Shown: positions 1-8,680 of the stretch, piece by piece
How positions within the stretch are numbered: the first letter of the stretch is position 1
Layout of the letters: each line of letters starts with the position of its first letter
DNA from: Agriterribacter humi
GTDB taxonomy: Bacteria; Bacteroidota; Bacteroidia; Chitinophagales; Chitinophagaceae
Direction: 5' to 3'
DNA length: 64,000 nt
NCBI RefSeq assembly: GCF_009192765.1
Contig: NZ_VOHQ01000001.1
Location: forward strand, 682,001-746,000
The notes under the pieces: model-generated
What the model was told of the DNA's origin: nothing
What the model saw: the letters and a program-made list of their open reading frames with translations, nothing else
The model's database searches: none
Program-made: the position numbers and the translations under genes

Positions 1-212
1 AAATATGCTACGCTTCAGGGTTTGAGAGCATTCCATTTTTTTACAGGCAGTTTAAAAAATTCAAAGATTGTCAACCCAAAACGTATAGGATGAATTATCA
101 GAAAATAGCTGCGTATCAACCGGCATAACTTCCCTGCCATTTATTATCCGTGTTTTAAGAATACGATTGCTTAAAACAATCTGCTACAAAATAAGCTAAC
201 GATTGTACCAAA

Positions 213-232
213 TCAGGTAGAAAATAACCTGA
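213..232. repeat. Small inverted repeat upstream of first gene
   Basis: TCAGGT at 213-218 and ACCTGA at 227-232 form a perfect 6-bp inverted repeat with an 8-nt spacer. It sits just upstream of the -7-like box at 242, so it could be a regulator site or a chance hairpin. Nothing coding is seen in the first 240 bases. Confidence 0.25.
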
Positions 233-241
233 CAATTGTAA

Positions 242-249
242 TAAGTTTG
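242..249 (+). promoter_or_regulatory. Putative -7 promoter box (TAAGTTTG)
   Basis: The sequence matches the Bacteroidota -7 consensus TAnnTTTG. No TTTG is present at the expected -33 position. If used, transcription would begin near 255, downstream of a possible TTG start at 247, which favours the ATG at 283 as the true start of the gene. Confidence 0.4.
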
Positions 250-282
250 TTTGAGTTCAAAAAATCCTTCAAGATTTTACAC

Positions 283-1911
283 ATGAATAAAACAACACTC
301 TTTATTATCAATTGCTTAATCGCAAGTTCCCTGTGCGCACAGCGCCAGTCAAACCGCTACTCAAACAAGCCCGACTCGATAGCTACTCATAAAGTTGTTT
401 TGGATGATCAATTAAAACTAATTTCGTGGATCCGGCCACAATCCCGGGCTTATGATATCTTTCTGAGGCAGCGGTGGAACTTTATAAAAACATCCGTGCC
501 GTATAGTCCCGGACCACCACCGAGATCTCAGTATCCGCAATATTATTTTTACTGCGCTTACAAAGTAGGCAATGGAAAAATTCTGCAGGAACCTGACGCA
601 TGGATGAATGATATTGGTGAAAAAATCCCTAACTGGTTCGAATCGGCCCATCTGTATTACGCGTATACCGGCGATACAACGGTAATGCATATTGTAGAAA
701 AGCTTGCGGAGTATGCGATTGATCATGGCATAACACCTGCTACATTTGCCTGGCCGAATTTTCCATACACTACTACCAACGCCGGCGATATGGAATTTAA
801 AGGCTTTGACGCTGCCAAACGTTTTGTATTACATGAAGTGCAGGTTGACCATGCGGGAGATATGGGGTTAGCATTTTATCGTCTTTATTTATATACAGGT
901 AAGGAAAAATATAAAACAGCAGCGATTGGCATTGCCAATACCCTTGCAAACAAGGCGAGAACAGGAAACGCGGATAGCTCAGTTTGGCCTTATCGCGTGG
1001 TAATGAATACAGGTGAAGTAACGGCTCCATATGGCGCCAACTGGATAGGCGCCTATTCTCTTCTTGAGCACCTGGTAAAAGCAAAAATGGGTAACACAGC
1101 AGCGTACAGCAGCACGATGGATAAAGTGAGGGATTTTATGCTCCGGTTTCCCATGCAAACAGGATACTGGGCCGACGGGCATACGGATACCGATATAAAA
1201 AGCAATGCCTATAAAAGCAATATGGGCAAAAGTAATACGGCATTATATATACTGGATAATCCGTCATTCGATCCGGAATGGAAAACACATGTGCCTCAAA
1301 TGATACAATGGACGGAAACCAATTTTGTAACGCGTTGTGTGGAAGGTGAACCTGCCACGCAATGGGGAGCTAACCTTGTAGGTGAGCAGGATGATTTTTT
1401 GCCAAAGATGGATTATCAAACAGCGCGGTATGCCGCGGAATGTGCCAAATGGTATGCTGTTTCGGGAGATACCGCATATAAGGAAAAAGCCTATCGTTCT
1501 TTAAACTGGGTTACCTATTGCAGCGATTCAACAGGACTTGCATTTGAAAGCCCCGTAAGCAAGGGCGTTTCGAGCTGGTGGTCGGATTGCTATGGAGAAG
1601 GACCCAGAATGTTTTATCATGCTTTAGCTGCTATTCCTGAATGGGCGCCAACACATGAAAACCACATATTGTACTCGCAGGGTATATTAAAAGACGTATT
1701 GTATGAAGCTAAAAAAATTCAATATACTGCAACTGATGAAAATGGCACAGAATTCCTGCGCCTGTCGTTCAAACCCGCAAAGATTTTGCTAAACGGGCAG
1801 CGTATTGCTGATCAAAACAAAAACACTGGTTATTCAATAAGGTCACTTGGAGGTGGAGATTACGCTGTAACGGTCAACAGGGCAAAGGCAGGGCAAATCA
1901 TTATAGAATGA
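283..1911 (+). CDS. Secreted alpha/alpha-barrel glycosidase-like protein
   Basis: A predicted exported protein of 542 residues. I chose the ATG at 283 because it gives a compact signal peptide (MNKTTLFIINCLIASSLCAQ) and because an upstream TTG at 247 lies inside a probable promoter. The body alternates long helices with aromatic-rich turns (NWFESAHLYYAYTGD, DHAGDMGLAFYRLYLYTG, AECAKWYAVSGD), the pattern of six-hairpin glycosidase or polysaccharide-lyase/epimerase folds. The C-terminal 80 residues read as a small beta domain. I do not recognise a specific family or catalytic residues, so the substrate is unknown. It stands alone and converges on the PIG-L gene at 1953. Confidence 0.6.
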   Translation: MNKTTLFIINCLIASSLCAQRQSNRYSNKPDSIATHKVVLDDQLKLISWIRPQSRAYDIFLRQRWNFIKTSVPYSPGPPPRSQYPQYYFYCAYKVGNGKILQEPDAWMNDIGEKIPNWFESAHLYYAYTGDTTVMHIVEKLAEYAIDHGITPATFAWPNFPYTTTNAGDMEFKGFDAAKRFVLHEVQVDHAGDMGLAFYRLYLYTGKEKYKTAAIGIANTLANKARTGNADSSVWPYRVVMNTGEVTAPYGANWIGAYSLLEHLVKAKMGNTAAYSSTMDKVRDFMLRFPMQTGYWADGHTDTDIKSNAYKSNMGKSNTALYILDNPSFDPEWKTHVPQMIQWTETNFVTRCVEGEPATQWGANLVGEQDDFLPKMDYQTARYAAECAKWYAVSGDTAYKEKAYRSLNWVTYCSDSTGLAFESPVSKGVSSWWSDCYGEGPRMFYHALAAIPEWAPTHENHILYSQGILKDVLYEAKKIQYTATDENGTEFLRLSFKPAKILLNGQRIADQNKNTGYSIRSLGGGDYAVTVNRAKAGQIIIE

Positions 1912-1952
1912 TCGTGGCGTTCAGTTATTGGAAATAGGATAGTGTATTTCTG

Positions 1953-2786
1953 TTACTTAAAAATATCATTACTTACGTAACCGGCGTTCGTATAAGGTCT
2001 TAAATAAACAGTATCCTTATTCATATTATTCATCCAAAGTTCATTATCATCTAATTCTTCAGGAGGATACTGAGAGGTGTTGCAACGCATGGCTTCTCTT
2101 GCGATTTTATTTTCATCTTTGCTGCACCATATACGAATAGGCAAATACTTTTTCTCTACTGATTTATAACCCCTGTGATAATCCATTGATATCTGGGACT
2201 TATACGCAGGTTCATCTCTCCAATGTTCTGTTGGAATGGCAGTATAAAATAATTTTTCAAAATGTGAAGACTGGCCGGACTGGAAAATTTCGGTAACCAC
2301 CGCGCCAACCATCCTGTGATCGGGATGACCTGAACCACCCTCGGCTCCCCATGTGATAACGATATCCGGTTTATAGATAGTAAAGACGCTGTCTAATCTT
2401 TCCCTTAAAATGGAAAGCGCATTCCAGTTGGTTAATTTGCCATCTCCCAAACCAAGCATAATGGGTGGATTTATACCCAGCGTTTTGCACGTGCATTCCG
2501 TTTCCCCGGCCCTAACATTGGCAAGCGAATCTCCCGCCGGTATTTTAGCATGTTCCCTAACGCCCCTATCGCCCCTGGTAGCAATCGTTAAATACACTTT
2601 ATGTCCCTGCGATGCAAGCTTTGTAAGCAATGGGCTCACGTCAATCTCATCATCGGGATGCGCAAACACTGCCATCACTGTTTTATGTGTAGCGTTATTT
2701 TCTGTTGTAGTTTCTGAAGAGGATTGTTGTTTGTTGTCACAGCTAAAAAATAGAATACATGCCGCATACAGGAAATAATTTTTCAT
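1953..2786 (-). CDS. PIG-L family deacetylase, lipoprotein
   Basis: A 277-residue zinc-dependent N-deacetylase of the PIG-L/LmbE family. The metal-binding motif AHPDDE is at residues 41-46 and the second motif HPDH at about 153-156, both as expected. The N-terminus is a lipoprotein signal with the cysteine at residue 16 (FFSC), so the enzyme should be anchored in the envelope. Family members remove acetyl groups from GlcNAc-type sugars, and the exported form suggests action on extracellular amino-sugar glycoconjugates. The true substrate cannot be read from the sequence. It is transcribed alone, with no clear promoter found upstream. Confidence 0.88.
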   Translation of the reverse strand: MKNYFLYAACILFFSCDNKQQSSSETTTENNATHKTVMAVFAHPDDEIDVSPLLTKLASQGHKVYLTIATRGDRGVREHAKIPAGDSLANVRAGETECTCKTLGINPPIMLGLGDGKLTNWNALSILRERLDSVFTIYKPDIVITWGAEGGSGHPDHRMVGAVVTEIFQSGQSSHFEKLFYTAIPTEHWRDEPAYKSQISMDYHRGYKSVEKKYLPIRIWCSKDENKIAREAMRCNTSQYPPEELDDNELWMNNMNKDTVYLRPYTNAGYVSNDIFK

Positions 2787-3134
2787 TTGTTTTAGTTATG
2801 AATTGACGAATATTTTTTTATCGCATACACAGCAGGATCGCAGGAACACATAGGTTTATTTTGATTTATAGCGTTAGGCATTGAGGTCGCGAAGGCATCT
2901 CTACATATTTTAGCATAAGTGCAACATAAATTCCTCCAAAGTCGGAATGACAAGCTGTGGTGCTACTATAATCTGTATTGAAGAAGTTCGGCAATATACA
3001 TTACTGAACATTTCTGCCACAGCTCAATCATCCTCCTGTTGCTTGCCACCCCGAGGCACGAGGGGTCTATACGCTGAATTACTGCATGTTTTTATACAGG
3101 TATGTATGTTATTGCAAAATTTCATATTATCCAA
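2787..3134. other. Intergenic stretch without a supported gene
   Basis: About 350 bases between a leftward gene start and the end of another leftward gene. No ORF with coding character, no hairpin with a T-run and no TAnnTTTG box on the minus strand was found. The text around 2830-2860 (cacagcaggatcgcagg, aacacatagg) resembles the intergenic words seen near 10330. Confidence 0.4.
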
Positions 3135-5789
3135 TCACCTGCCGGTATTCATAATACCGGTATAGTAATCTCTCGCCTGCTGATAATGCATCCTCACCTG
3201 GTCAAGTGTTTCAGGAAAAAACTTTTTCCATTTTCCTTCATTAGCAATATTGGCTAATATATGATCTATCCATCTCACAAAATACATCGCATCTTCTTTG
3301 TCCGCCATGATATTTTCGCCACCAATATATACATATACCGGAGAGGTATGCGTATGATATTCGTTTCCGCTTACCCGCCTGGCGGCAATCCAGGAGCTTT
3401 TATCAACCACATAGCTTGTTTTCAGCGCAAAAGGTTTGCCGGGAGTAGCAGCACCACCTGCGGCATTTGCAATAACTTTTCCGTTACATAATATTTCAAT
3501 TTCCCCTTTTGAACCGTTCTCCGTATTCCATGTAACTTCAATATTTATTTTTTGCTTTCCAGGAAACTGAATTGACGCACCGGGTGCTTGATCACCATTC
3601 ACTTTTAAATCGATAAATTCTTTATCACCCAACCTTGATATGACCGTCTTCCCTTCGCGTATCGCTTCAATCCAGTTGTTATAAGTGAGATTGGTATTAA
3701 CATGGGCGTAAGTTCGTACGGTTCCCAGCGGCTCAAAATTATTACATGGAAAATCCGTGCCCGCAGCAAGCCCCAGCTTGATACCGCAGTTGAGCATCCT
3801 GTAGTATACATCGAGAGATTGTTTCCCAAAATATGATCCGCCATTCGGAGAATACGATCCAAAAACATCTGTTGAAACAAAATCAATATTCTTTAATGCC
3901 GCTTCCACCGGCAGGTCAACAGGAATGCAGCAGTTCAGCTCCGCAGGTATATTTTCATTGAGATATTCCAGGTGAGCGAAGCCTCTTACCGCGTTTTGTT
4001 TTTTGGCCCATTCTAATATTGTATAGGGAGATTCCGCCCACATTTGTTCCGCCTGCGTTAACCCAAGCAATACCAGGTGTCCGCCCAATGCCTGTTTAGC
4101 GAAATTCGTATACGTTGCATCCCAGTGCCATTCGGCATCCCAGCGAACAATGGCTTCGGGAGTGGATTGTGCCGCGTCTTTACCTGTAACCAGTTTCAGA
4201 TCTGTTTCGGCGTTGTATACTTCACCATTCCCCATATCTGCAAGCACGGAAATAACCGACAGTCCATTCTTTTTCATAGCAGCGGTTAAAGAATCTACTG
4301 AATATACGGGAGTGCCTCCACCGCAATTCCTGTGCATATGTATGTCGCCCGCATACCATCCTTTCTCTTTTAATTTGTTGTTGAGTGTTCCTGCACCCGA
4401 AGTAGTAGCAGGTTCAGCAACCAGTGTGTATATACAATTTGCCGGAACTACTATTTTTAATTTTCCATTCTTACCAGGCAAATATGTTTTTTGAGTTTTG
4501 AGATTATTAAGACTATCTGTAAAAATGAGCCGCACCGATTCAATACCCGGAAAATTATCCAATGATATTTCAATCTTCGCTGCCTTATTGTATGGATTAA
4601 GCCCAACTATTACAGGTGCATTCCGCGAGGGATTGAAGAAAGCAAGCGCAGGCGCTTTACTATCGCTGCTTTGCAATTCTATCAGCCATGAACCGGGGGT
4701 TACATATTTTGATATTTGGGAGATGGCAAAAAAATGTTTTCTGGGAGTATAGGTTTTATTTTCTTTATTGTATCCCAATATTCCCCAATAGCTAAACAGG
4801 CTGGGCGCGTGATGATCATAATAACTGTCATACCCTTCCCATACCATTGCCGCGGCCGCGCCATTCTTCAGCAGATCCAGCAAATATCCCATGCATTGCG
4901 CCGCGAACTGATAATTATAAGCAGTCATAATGCCGTCATCCAATCCATCTCTCCATGCATTCCATTCGGTAACCCAGAATTTTTTATCAGGAAATTCAGA
5001 GTGCTTTATCAGGGAATCTACAGGAGCATAATAACCGCTATAACTATGAACGGCAAAGCGGCTGATGCGGGACATGATGAGCGAATCCTTCATCATTTCC
5101 GGGATATAGCGGTCAACGCTATTGTTCATTCCGGCCGCATCCGGGCCAACAAAGCGGATATCATTCATCCCGCTTTGCTTTACCCGCATTATAATTTTTC
5201 TCATGATGGCCACATACCTGAATTCATTGAGCCTTGGACCTTCTTTTTGAATATCAGATTCGTTAAAAGGGGCTACCAGTCCAAATTTTAAATGTTGGTT
5301 ATTCCTGGCATACTGTAAAAAAGAAACAAACATTTCTACAAACTCATCTTCCTGCCTGGGATCTACCGTCTCCCCTCCCATCCATGCGGGGAGATATCCC
5401 ATCAGGTTGATCATGATATTATGAGAGATGCCTTTTTTATTGAGGTAGGCGATTGTTTTCCATACGCTGGTAAACTTTGTTGTTGCATAAAGGCTGTCGT
5501 AGTATTTCCAGTTATATACAAACGGGTCGTCATTATCATTAACATCTTCCCATTCTTTTGGTGTTTCTACAATTACACGAAAGATTTTTGCCTGCATGGA
5601 GTCAACCAACAAATCAATAGCAGGCTTCAGCTCATCCTCTTTCCAACTCCGCGAATTGATATTAACGCCTATGCCATCTATAGTCTGCAACCGGTTAAGC
5701 CCATTTACAGCCATTTTAATGTTTTGCTGCGAATAAGTATATGTACTAAAAACAAAACAGGTAATCAGCAAAGTAAACCTTACAGGCAT
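3135..5789 (-). CDS. GH30-like glycosidase fused to CehA/McbA-type PHP domain
   Basis: An 884-residue secreted two-domain protein with a signal peptide ending near residue 20 (TYTYSQQ). Residues about 25-370 look like a clan GH-A (beta/alpha)8 glycosidase close to GH30: the start motif LQTIDGIGVNINSRSW, a probable acid/base Glu177 in APFNESD and a probable nucleophile Glu275 in FWVTEWNAW. A short beta domain follows. From about residue 476 comes a PHP-type metallohydrolase of the CehA/McbA kind, with the metal motif GDIHMH (Asp482, His484, His486) and a later AAGTDFPCN. Each half alone is a known fold. The fusion suggests a glycosidase coupled to a metal-dependent hydrolase, possibly for ester- or phosphate-decorated glycosides. 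The substrate is not inferable. Confidence 0.75.
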   Translation of the reverse strand: MPVRFTLLITCFVFSTYTYSQQNIKMAVNGLNRLQTIDGIGVNINSRSWKEDELKPAIDLLVDSMQAKIFRVIVETPKEWEDVNDNDDPFVYNWKYYDSLYATTKFTSVWKTIAYLNKKGISHNIMINLMGYLPAWMGGETVDPRQEDEFVEMFVSFLQYARNNQHLKFGLVAPFNESDIQKEGPRLNEFRYVAIMRKIIMRVKQSGMNDIRFVGPDAAGMNNSVDRYIPEMMKDSLIMSRISRFAVHSYSGYYAPVDSLIKHSEFPDKKFWVTEWNAWRDGLDDGIMTAYNYQFAAQCMGYLLDLLKNGAAAAMVWEGYDSYYDHHAPSLFSYWGILGYNKENKTYTPRKHFFAISQISKYVTPGSWLIELQSSDSKAPALAFFNPSRNAPVIVGLNPYNKAAKIEISLDNFPGIESVRLIFTDSLNNLKTQKTYLPGKNGKLKIVVPANCIYTLVAEPATTSGAGTLNNKLKEKGWYAGDIHMHRNCGGGTPVYSVDSLTAAMKKNGLSVISVLADMGNGEVYNAETDLKLVTGKDAAQSTPEAIVRWDAEWHWDATYTNFAKQALGGHLVLLGLTQAEQMWAESPYTILEWAKKQNAVRGFAHLEYLNENIPAELNCCIPVDLPVEAALKNIDFVSTDVFGSYSPNGGSYFGKQSLDVYYRMLNCGIKLGLAAGTDFPCNNFEPLGTVRTYAHVNTNLTYNNWIEAIREGKTVISRLGDKEFIDLKVNGDQAPGASIQFPGKQKINIEVTWNTENGSKGEIEILCNGKVIANAAGGAATPGKPFALKTSYVVDKSSWIAARRVSGNEYHTHTSPVYVYIGGENIMADKEDAMYFVRWIDHILANIANEGKWKKFFPETLDQVRMHYQQARDYYTGIMNTGR

Positions 5790-5849
5790 ATAGAAATTGT
5801 TTGATAATGTTTAATTTTCTTCTACTCGTCGTTCCATATTTCACCTAAT

Positions 5850-5857
5850 CAAAATTA
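5850..5857 (-). promoter_or_regulatory. Putative -7 box (TAATTTTG, minus strand)
   Basis: The forward sequence CAAAATTA reads TAATTTTG on the minus strand and matches TAnnTTTG. It lies 61 bases upstream of the GH30-PHP gene. No -33 TTTG is present at the standard distance. Confidence 0.33.
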
Positions 5858-5968
5858 AACGTATCAATATATCAACTGTTAATCAATTTGGACAAAGTAG
5901 TAACCTATTTTGTCTTTACGTTATGAGGGGAAGTATCAATCCAAGCATATTTATTACTATAAGCCAGG

Positions 5969-6039
5969 CAGTATTACTACTATGAAGCCCAATTGCCCGC
6001 CCGGATGACTCTGGTCGGACTGGCGTCGCACTCTTCAAC
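5969..6039. repeat. Dispersed intergenic repeat, copy A
   Basis: The segment starts CAGTATTACTACTATGAAG and ends GTCGCACTCTTCAAC. It matches 8740-8782 at both ends: CAGTATTnCTACTATGARRCCCAATTGC style text, then GTCGCACTCTTCAAC. Copy A carries about 28 extra bases between these two blocks. Confidence 0.6.
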
Positions 6040-6511
6040 GTTCGGCAATGCTATTCGGCAATGCCAGAAGAGTATTCTATTTTCAGCGATTTTTTTATAC
6101 AGAGAAGTCCTTTGCAATAAACATTCATTATTCCTGCGACCGTGGTTTCAGCCATTCCATATAATTGTCGCGGTGAATAACAGCAGTCCCTGATGGCTTA
6201 TACGCTTCTACAAACGACTTCGGAAAACTTGCTTTTTTATCGTTAAGCATAAAATAGAGGCGATGTTTTTATAGTTAACTATAATTTAATCGCATAAATA
6301 TCGAAAACTGCAGAAAGGACGGCTTTTGATGATAATCGCTAACCGGATATGCAATCCGGCGCTGATCTGAATTCCCTGTACAGATATACACATTGGTTGA
6401 GAACCTCGAAAATCTTGCTCAAACAGCTATCCATAGCTCCCATACCGTTTCATCAACAATAAATTATATACTGGGAGGCTCTTTTTTTTAAAGAAATGGC
6501 AACATGAAACC

Positions 6512-6844
6512 TTAGTTTAGCTTTACCACAAGTTCTCTTGCTTCTTCTAATACTTCCTCCTGTGGTATGATAATTTCCTTTTCATATTTGGCAATCAAAC
6601 CACGTTTTGGCATTTTCGTGTTTCTTAATTCGTATATTAGGTAATTATAGAGCCATATATCTTGCCATATAAATGGCTTAGTCCTGAAAAATTCAATATC
6701 AAAATGCTTTTTAATGGTGTCCATGAATATCTTATCACCCATTACCTTTTTCTTGGCAAGTTCATTTTTTAACACTTCGGCTTGATCTTCCGTGAGATAA
6801 TTTTTAACAGCCACGTATATGATCACTTGAGGAGAGAATTTCAT
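6512..6844 (-). CDS. Hypothetical protein (AT-rich islet)
   Basis: A 110-residue protein I do not recognise. It is rich in lysine and glutamate, has no signal peptide or membrane segment, and has a mainly helical look with a charged C-terminus (EEVLEEARELVVKLN). It is the last of a run of small leftward genes in visibly AT-rich DNA, 37 bases after the 80-residue gene at 6882. The arrangement of tiny adjacent genes with unusual base composition is typical of acquired cargo such as immunity or toxin-antitoxin units, but no residue evidence supports that reading. Confidence 0.5.
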   Translation of the reverse strand: MKFSPQVIIYVAVKNYLTEDQAEVLKNELAKKKVMGDKIFMDTIKKHFDIEFFRTKPFIWQDIWLYNYLIYELRNTKMPKRGLIAKYEKEIIIPQEEVLEEARELVVKLN

Positions 6845-6881
6845 TTTTGAACTATTTAAATACTGCTTTTACTATGGGGGG

Positions 6882-7124
6882 TCATAGATGTCCCTTTTTA
6901 CAGTCATTTAATACCGCTAATAATTCAGACTTAGCTGAATCAAAATACCACTCATCAGAAGGGTTTTCACTAAACATTTCTATTTCATCTTCAAACACTT
7001 CCTGTAGTTCTCTCAAACAAAAATCAAGATGTTCTCTGTCATCAAGTTTATATGCGATTTCTCTTGATTTCCTATATATGTTTTTGATTTCTATTATCGA
7101 AGTATTAGTGAATTCCAAGTTCAA
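6882..7124 (-). CDS. Hypothetical small acidic protein
   Basis: An 80-residue, acidic and probably all-helical cytosolic protein (DDREHLDFCLRELQEVFEDE). The start appears to be TTG at 7124-7122. That TTG overlaps the TGA stop of a still smaller upstream frame in the sequence CTTTGA, an arrangement typical of translational coupling. I do not recognise the family. A coupled acidic partner beside a basic protein is compatible with an immunity or antitoxin role, but this is only inference. Confidence 0.45.
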   Translation of the reverse strand: MNLEFTNTSIIEIKNIYRKSREIAYKLDDREHLDFCLRELQEVFEDEIEMFSENPSDEWYFDSAKSELLAVLNDCKKGHL

Positions 7125-7219
7125 AGTTGTGCCTCTAACTCTTGAAATACTTTAGTCACTGTTTCTTTATCCATTGGTTTGTCCATTTTAATATCTTCCA
7201 GTTTAAGTAGCAATTGCAA
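7121..7219 (-). CDS. Possible short coupled leader gene or gene remnant
   Basis: An open frame upstream of and overlapping the 80-residue gene. With the ATG at 7186 it encodes 21 residues (MDKPMDKETVTKVFQELEAQ then L). With the TTG at 7219 it encodes 33. The frame stays open to about 7247 with plausible coding text (KSRRKLQLLLKLEDIKM) but no ATG, and an ATG in the neighbouring frame at about 7250 hints at a frameshifted 5' end. It may be a small protein or the tail of a decayed gene. Confidence 0.3.
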   Translation of the reverse strand: MQLLLKLEDIKMDKPMDKETVTKVFQELEAQL

Positions 7220-7447
7220 TTTTCTTCTGCTCTTAAATGACTGCGTTCATTTAATTAGGGTTTATCATTGTTTAGCTTTTCCCTACTCTTCAGACGAAAG
7301 ATAGAAAAAATACACGCTTAATGGATTTTTATAATCGTGTTTTTCATATCGCGGTTATGCGTTTTATATACTATTTTGAACAAAATAAGATAATGAATAG
7401 CTGAAATAGATGAAAAATCGCGTATGCATTACCTATAAATTTGACCC
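7125..7447. other. AT-rich intergenic stretch
   Basis: Apart from the possible short frame at 7121-7219, the region to 7447 holds no supported gene. It is divergent between the leftward small genes and the rightward M14 gene. A -7-like box lies at 7436-7443. Confidence 0.4.
7436..7443 (+). promoter_or_regulatory. Putative -7 box (TAAATTTG) abutting a start codon
   Basis: It matches TAnnTTTG but ends only 4 bases before the ATG at 7448. If it is a real promoter the mRNA would be leaderless or nearly so. No -33 element is seen, so this may be a chance match. Confidence 0.25.
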
Positions 7448-8677
7448 ATGGAGTTAAGGGTATTTTTTTACATAACGATTATTGTTGCATTTTCGGGTAT
7501 GGGTTGTAAGTCTGCCAAAAGCAGCCATGCTGCCAACTCATCCCCTATTGCAGTAAGCAGCGATTTTGATTCGGGCAGTATTGATACTTTGTGGGAATCA
7601 AAACCGAATTTTCTCTCCGGTTGGCCTATACACTGGAAACAAAAAAGCAGCAGCGATGATCAATACTATTGGTTTTATTTCAAACTCAATAATGTAGTCA
7701 ACAAGGATATTACCATTACATTAGATAGCCTGGCGGGTATTTACAGGGGTGGTCCACACCTTATTTATACCAAAGCCACCCAGCCTGTTTATTCCTATGA
7801 TCAAAAAAACTGGGATAGAATAGCGGATGTGAAATACGATACGAAACTCCATACGCTCACATTCCGTAATCTGTTTACCAGAGATTCCGTTTGGATAGCG
7901 TATGCCCACCCATTTTCTTATGGACAGGAATCAGCGTTGATTGATTCCATTTCCGGCAAACCATTTTTAACCATTGAAACATTAGGCACAACCCAGCAGC
8001 GCAGAAATATTCATTTACTAACGGTTACGGATACCTCGATTCCGGATGCCGGAAAGAAAGTAGTGTTTATTACAACACTGCAACACGCCGGTGAATACTG
8101 TGGCGGATATGTAGTATCAGGACTTCTCAATTTTCTTCTTTCTGATGATGAAAATGCCGCTATTGCAAGAAAGACTACAATTTACAAGATCATCCCTATG
8201 ATGAATCCTGATGGTATTTTTCATGGCATAACAAGGTTCAATGGCAACTATGAAGACCTGAACCAGGAATGGGATGATGACTTTACCGATACCCTTCATC
8301 TGCCTGTTGAACCTGAAGCAGCCTGCGTAAAAAAATGGATACGCGGCTGGCGAAGTTCAGGACGACATATTGACCTGGCTCTCGATATTCACAGCCAGGG
8401 ACAACAAGGCGCTATGAACCTGTTGCATACACCCGAAGGCATGTTAGCTGATCTCACCCCACATTTTAATAAGTATTGGCCTGTAAAATATATTCCTATG
8501 GAATTTTCAGGATCGCTGAACGATTGCCTGGCAAAGGAGTTTCATATCTCTTCAGGTACCTTTGAAATACCACAATCAAGAATTAAAAATGAAGCATATC
8601 TCACGATAGACGATTATTATAATTATGGCAAAGGCATTGGGCTGGGAATTACAGACTATTTTTTAAAAAACAGGTAG
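7448..8677 (+). CDS. M14-family zinc carboxypeptidase, lipoprotein
   Basis: A 409-residue protein with a lipoprotein signal (FSGMGC, cysteine 20). The N-terminal 180 residues form a beta-rich domain such as precedes the catalytic part of cytosolic-carboxypeptidase-like M14 enzymes. The catalytic part shows HAGEYCGG (zinc ligands His and Glu), NPDG, DLNQEWDD, a third zinc histidine in ALDIHSQGQ, and the catalytic glutamate in SGTFEIPQS. It should cleave C-terminal residues from peptides at the cell envelope. It is followed after 3 bases by the DUF4832 protein, so the two may be co-transcribed. Confidence 0.85.
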   Translation: MELRVFFYITIIVAFSGMGCKSAKSSHAANSSPIAVSSDFDSGSIDTLWESKPNFLSGWPIHWKQKSSSDDQYYWFYFKLNNVVNKDITITLDSLAGIYRGGPHLIYTKATQPVYSYDQKNWDRIADVKYDTKLHTLTFRNLFTRDSVWIAYAHPFSYGQESALIDSISGKPFLTIETLGTTQQRRNIHLLTVTDTSIPDAGKKVVFITTLQHAGEYCGGYVVSGLLNFLLSDDENAAIARKTTIYKIIPMMNPDGIFHGITRFNGNYEDLNQEWDDDFTDTLHLPVEPEAACVKKWIRGWRSSGRHIDLALDIHSQGQQGAMNLLHTPEGMLADLTPHFNKYWPVKYIPMEFSGSLNDCLAKEFHISSGTFEIPQSRIKNEAYLTIDDYYNYGKGIGLGITDYFLKNR

Positions 8678-8680
8678 CAT

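Larger units (their letters stand above)
5790..6511. other. Long non-coding gap with dispersed repeat
   Basis: About 720 bases in which no gene can be supported. It holds a probable promoter at 5850-5857, one copy of a dispersed repeat at 5969-6039 and a short tandem duplication (TTCGGCAATGC at 6041-6051 and 6054-6064). The rest, 6065-6511, shows nothing recognisable. Confidence 0.5.

Noticed and set aside
2947-3165. 72-codon plus-strand frame
   Set aside because: It has no signal, no domain and runs into the end of the opposite gene. It is best treated as intergenic.
4716-5291. 191-codon open frame on the plus strand
   Set aside because: It lies wholly inside the GH30-PHP gene on the other strand, has no domain-like text and no start context.
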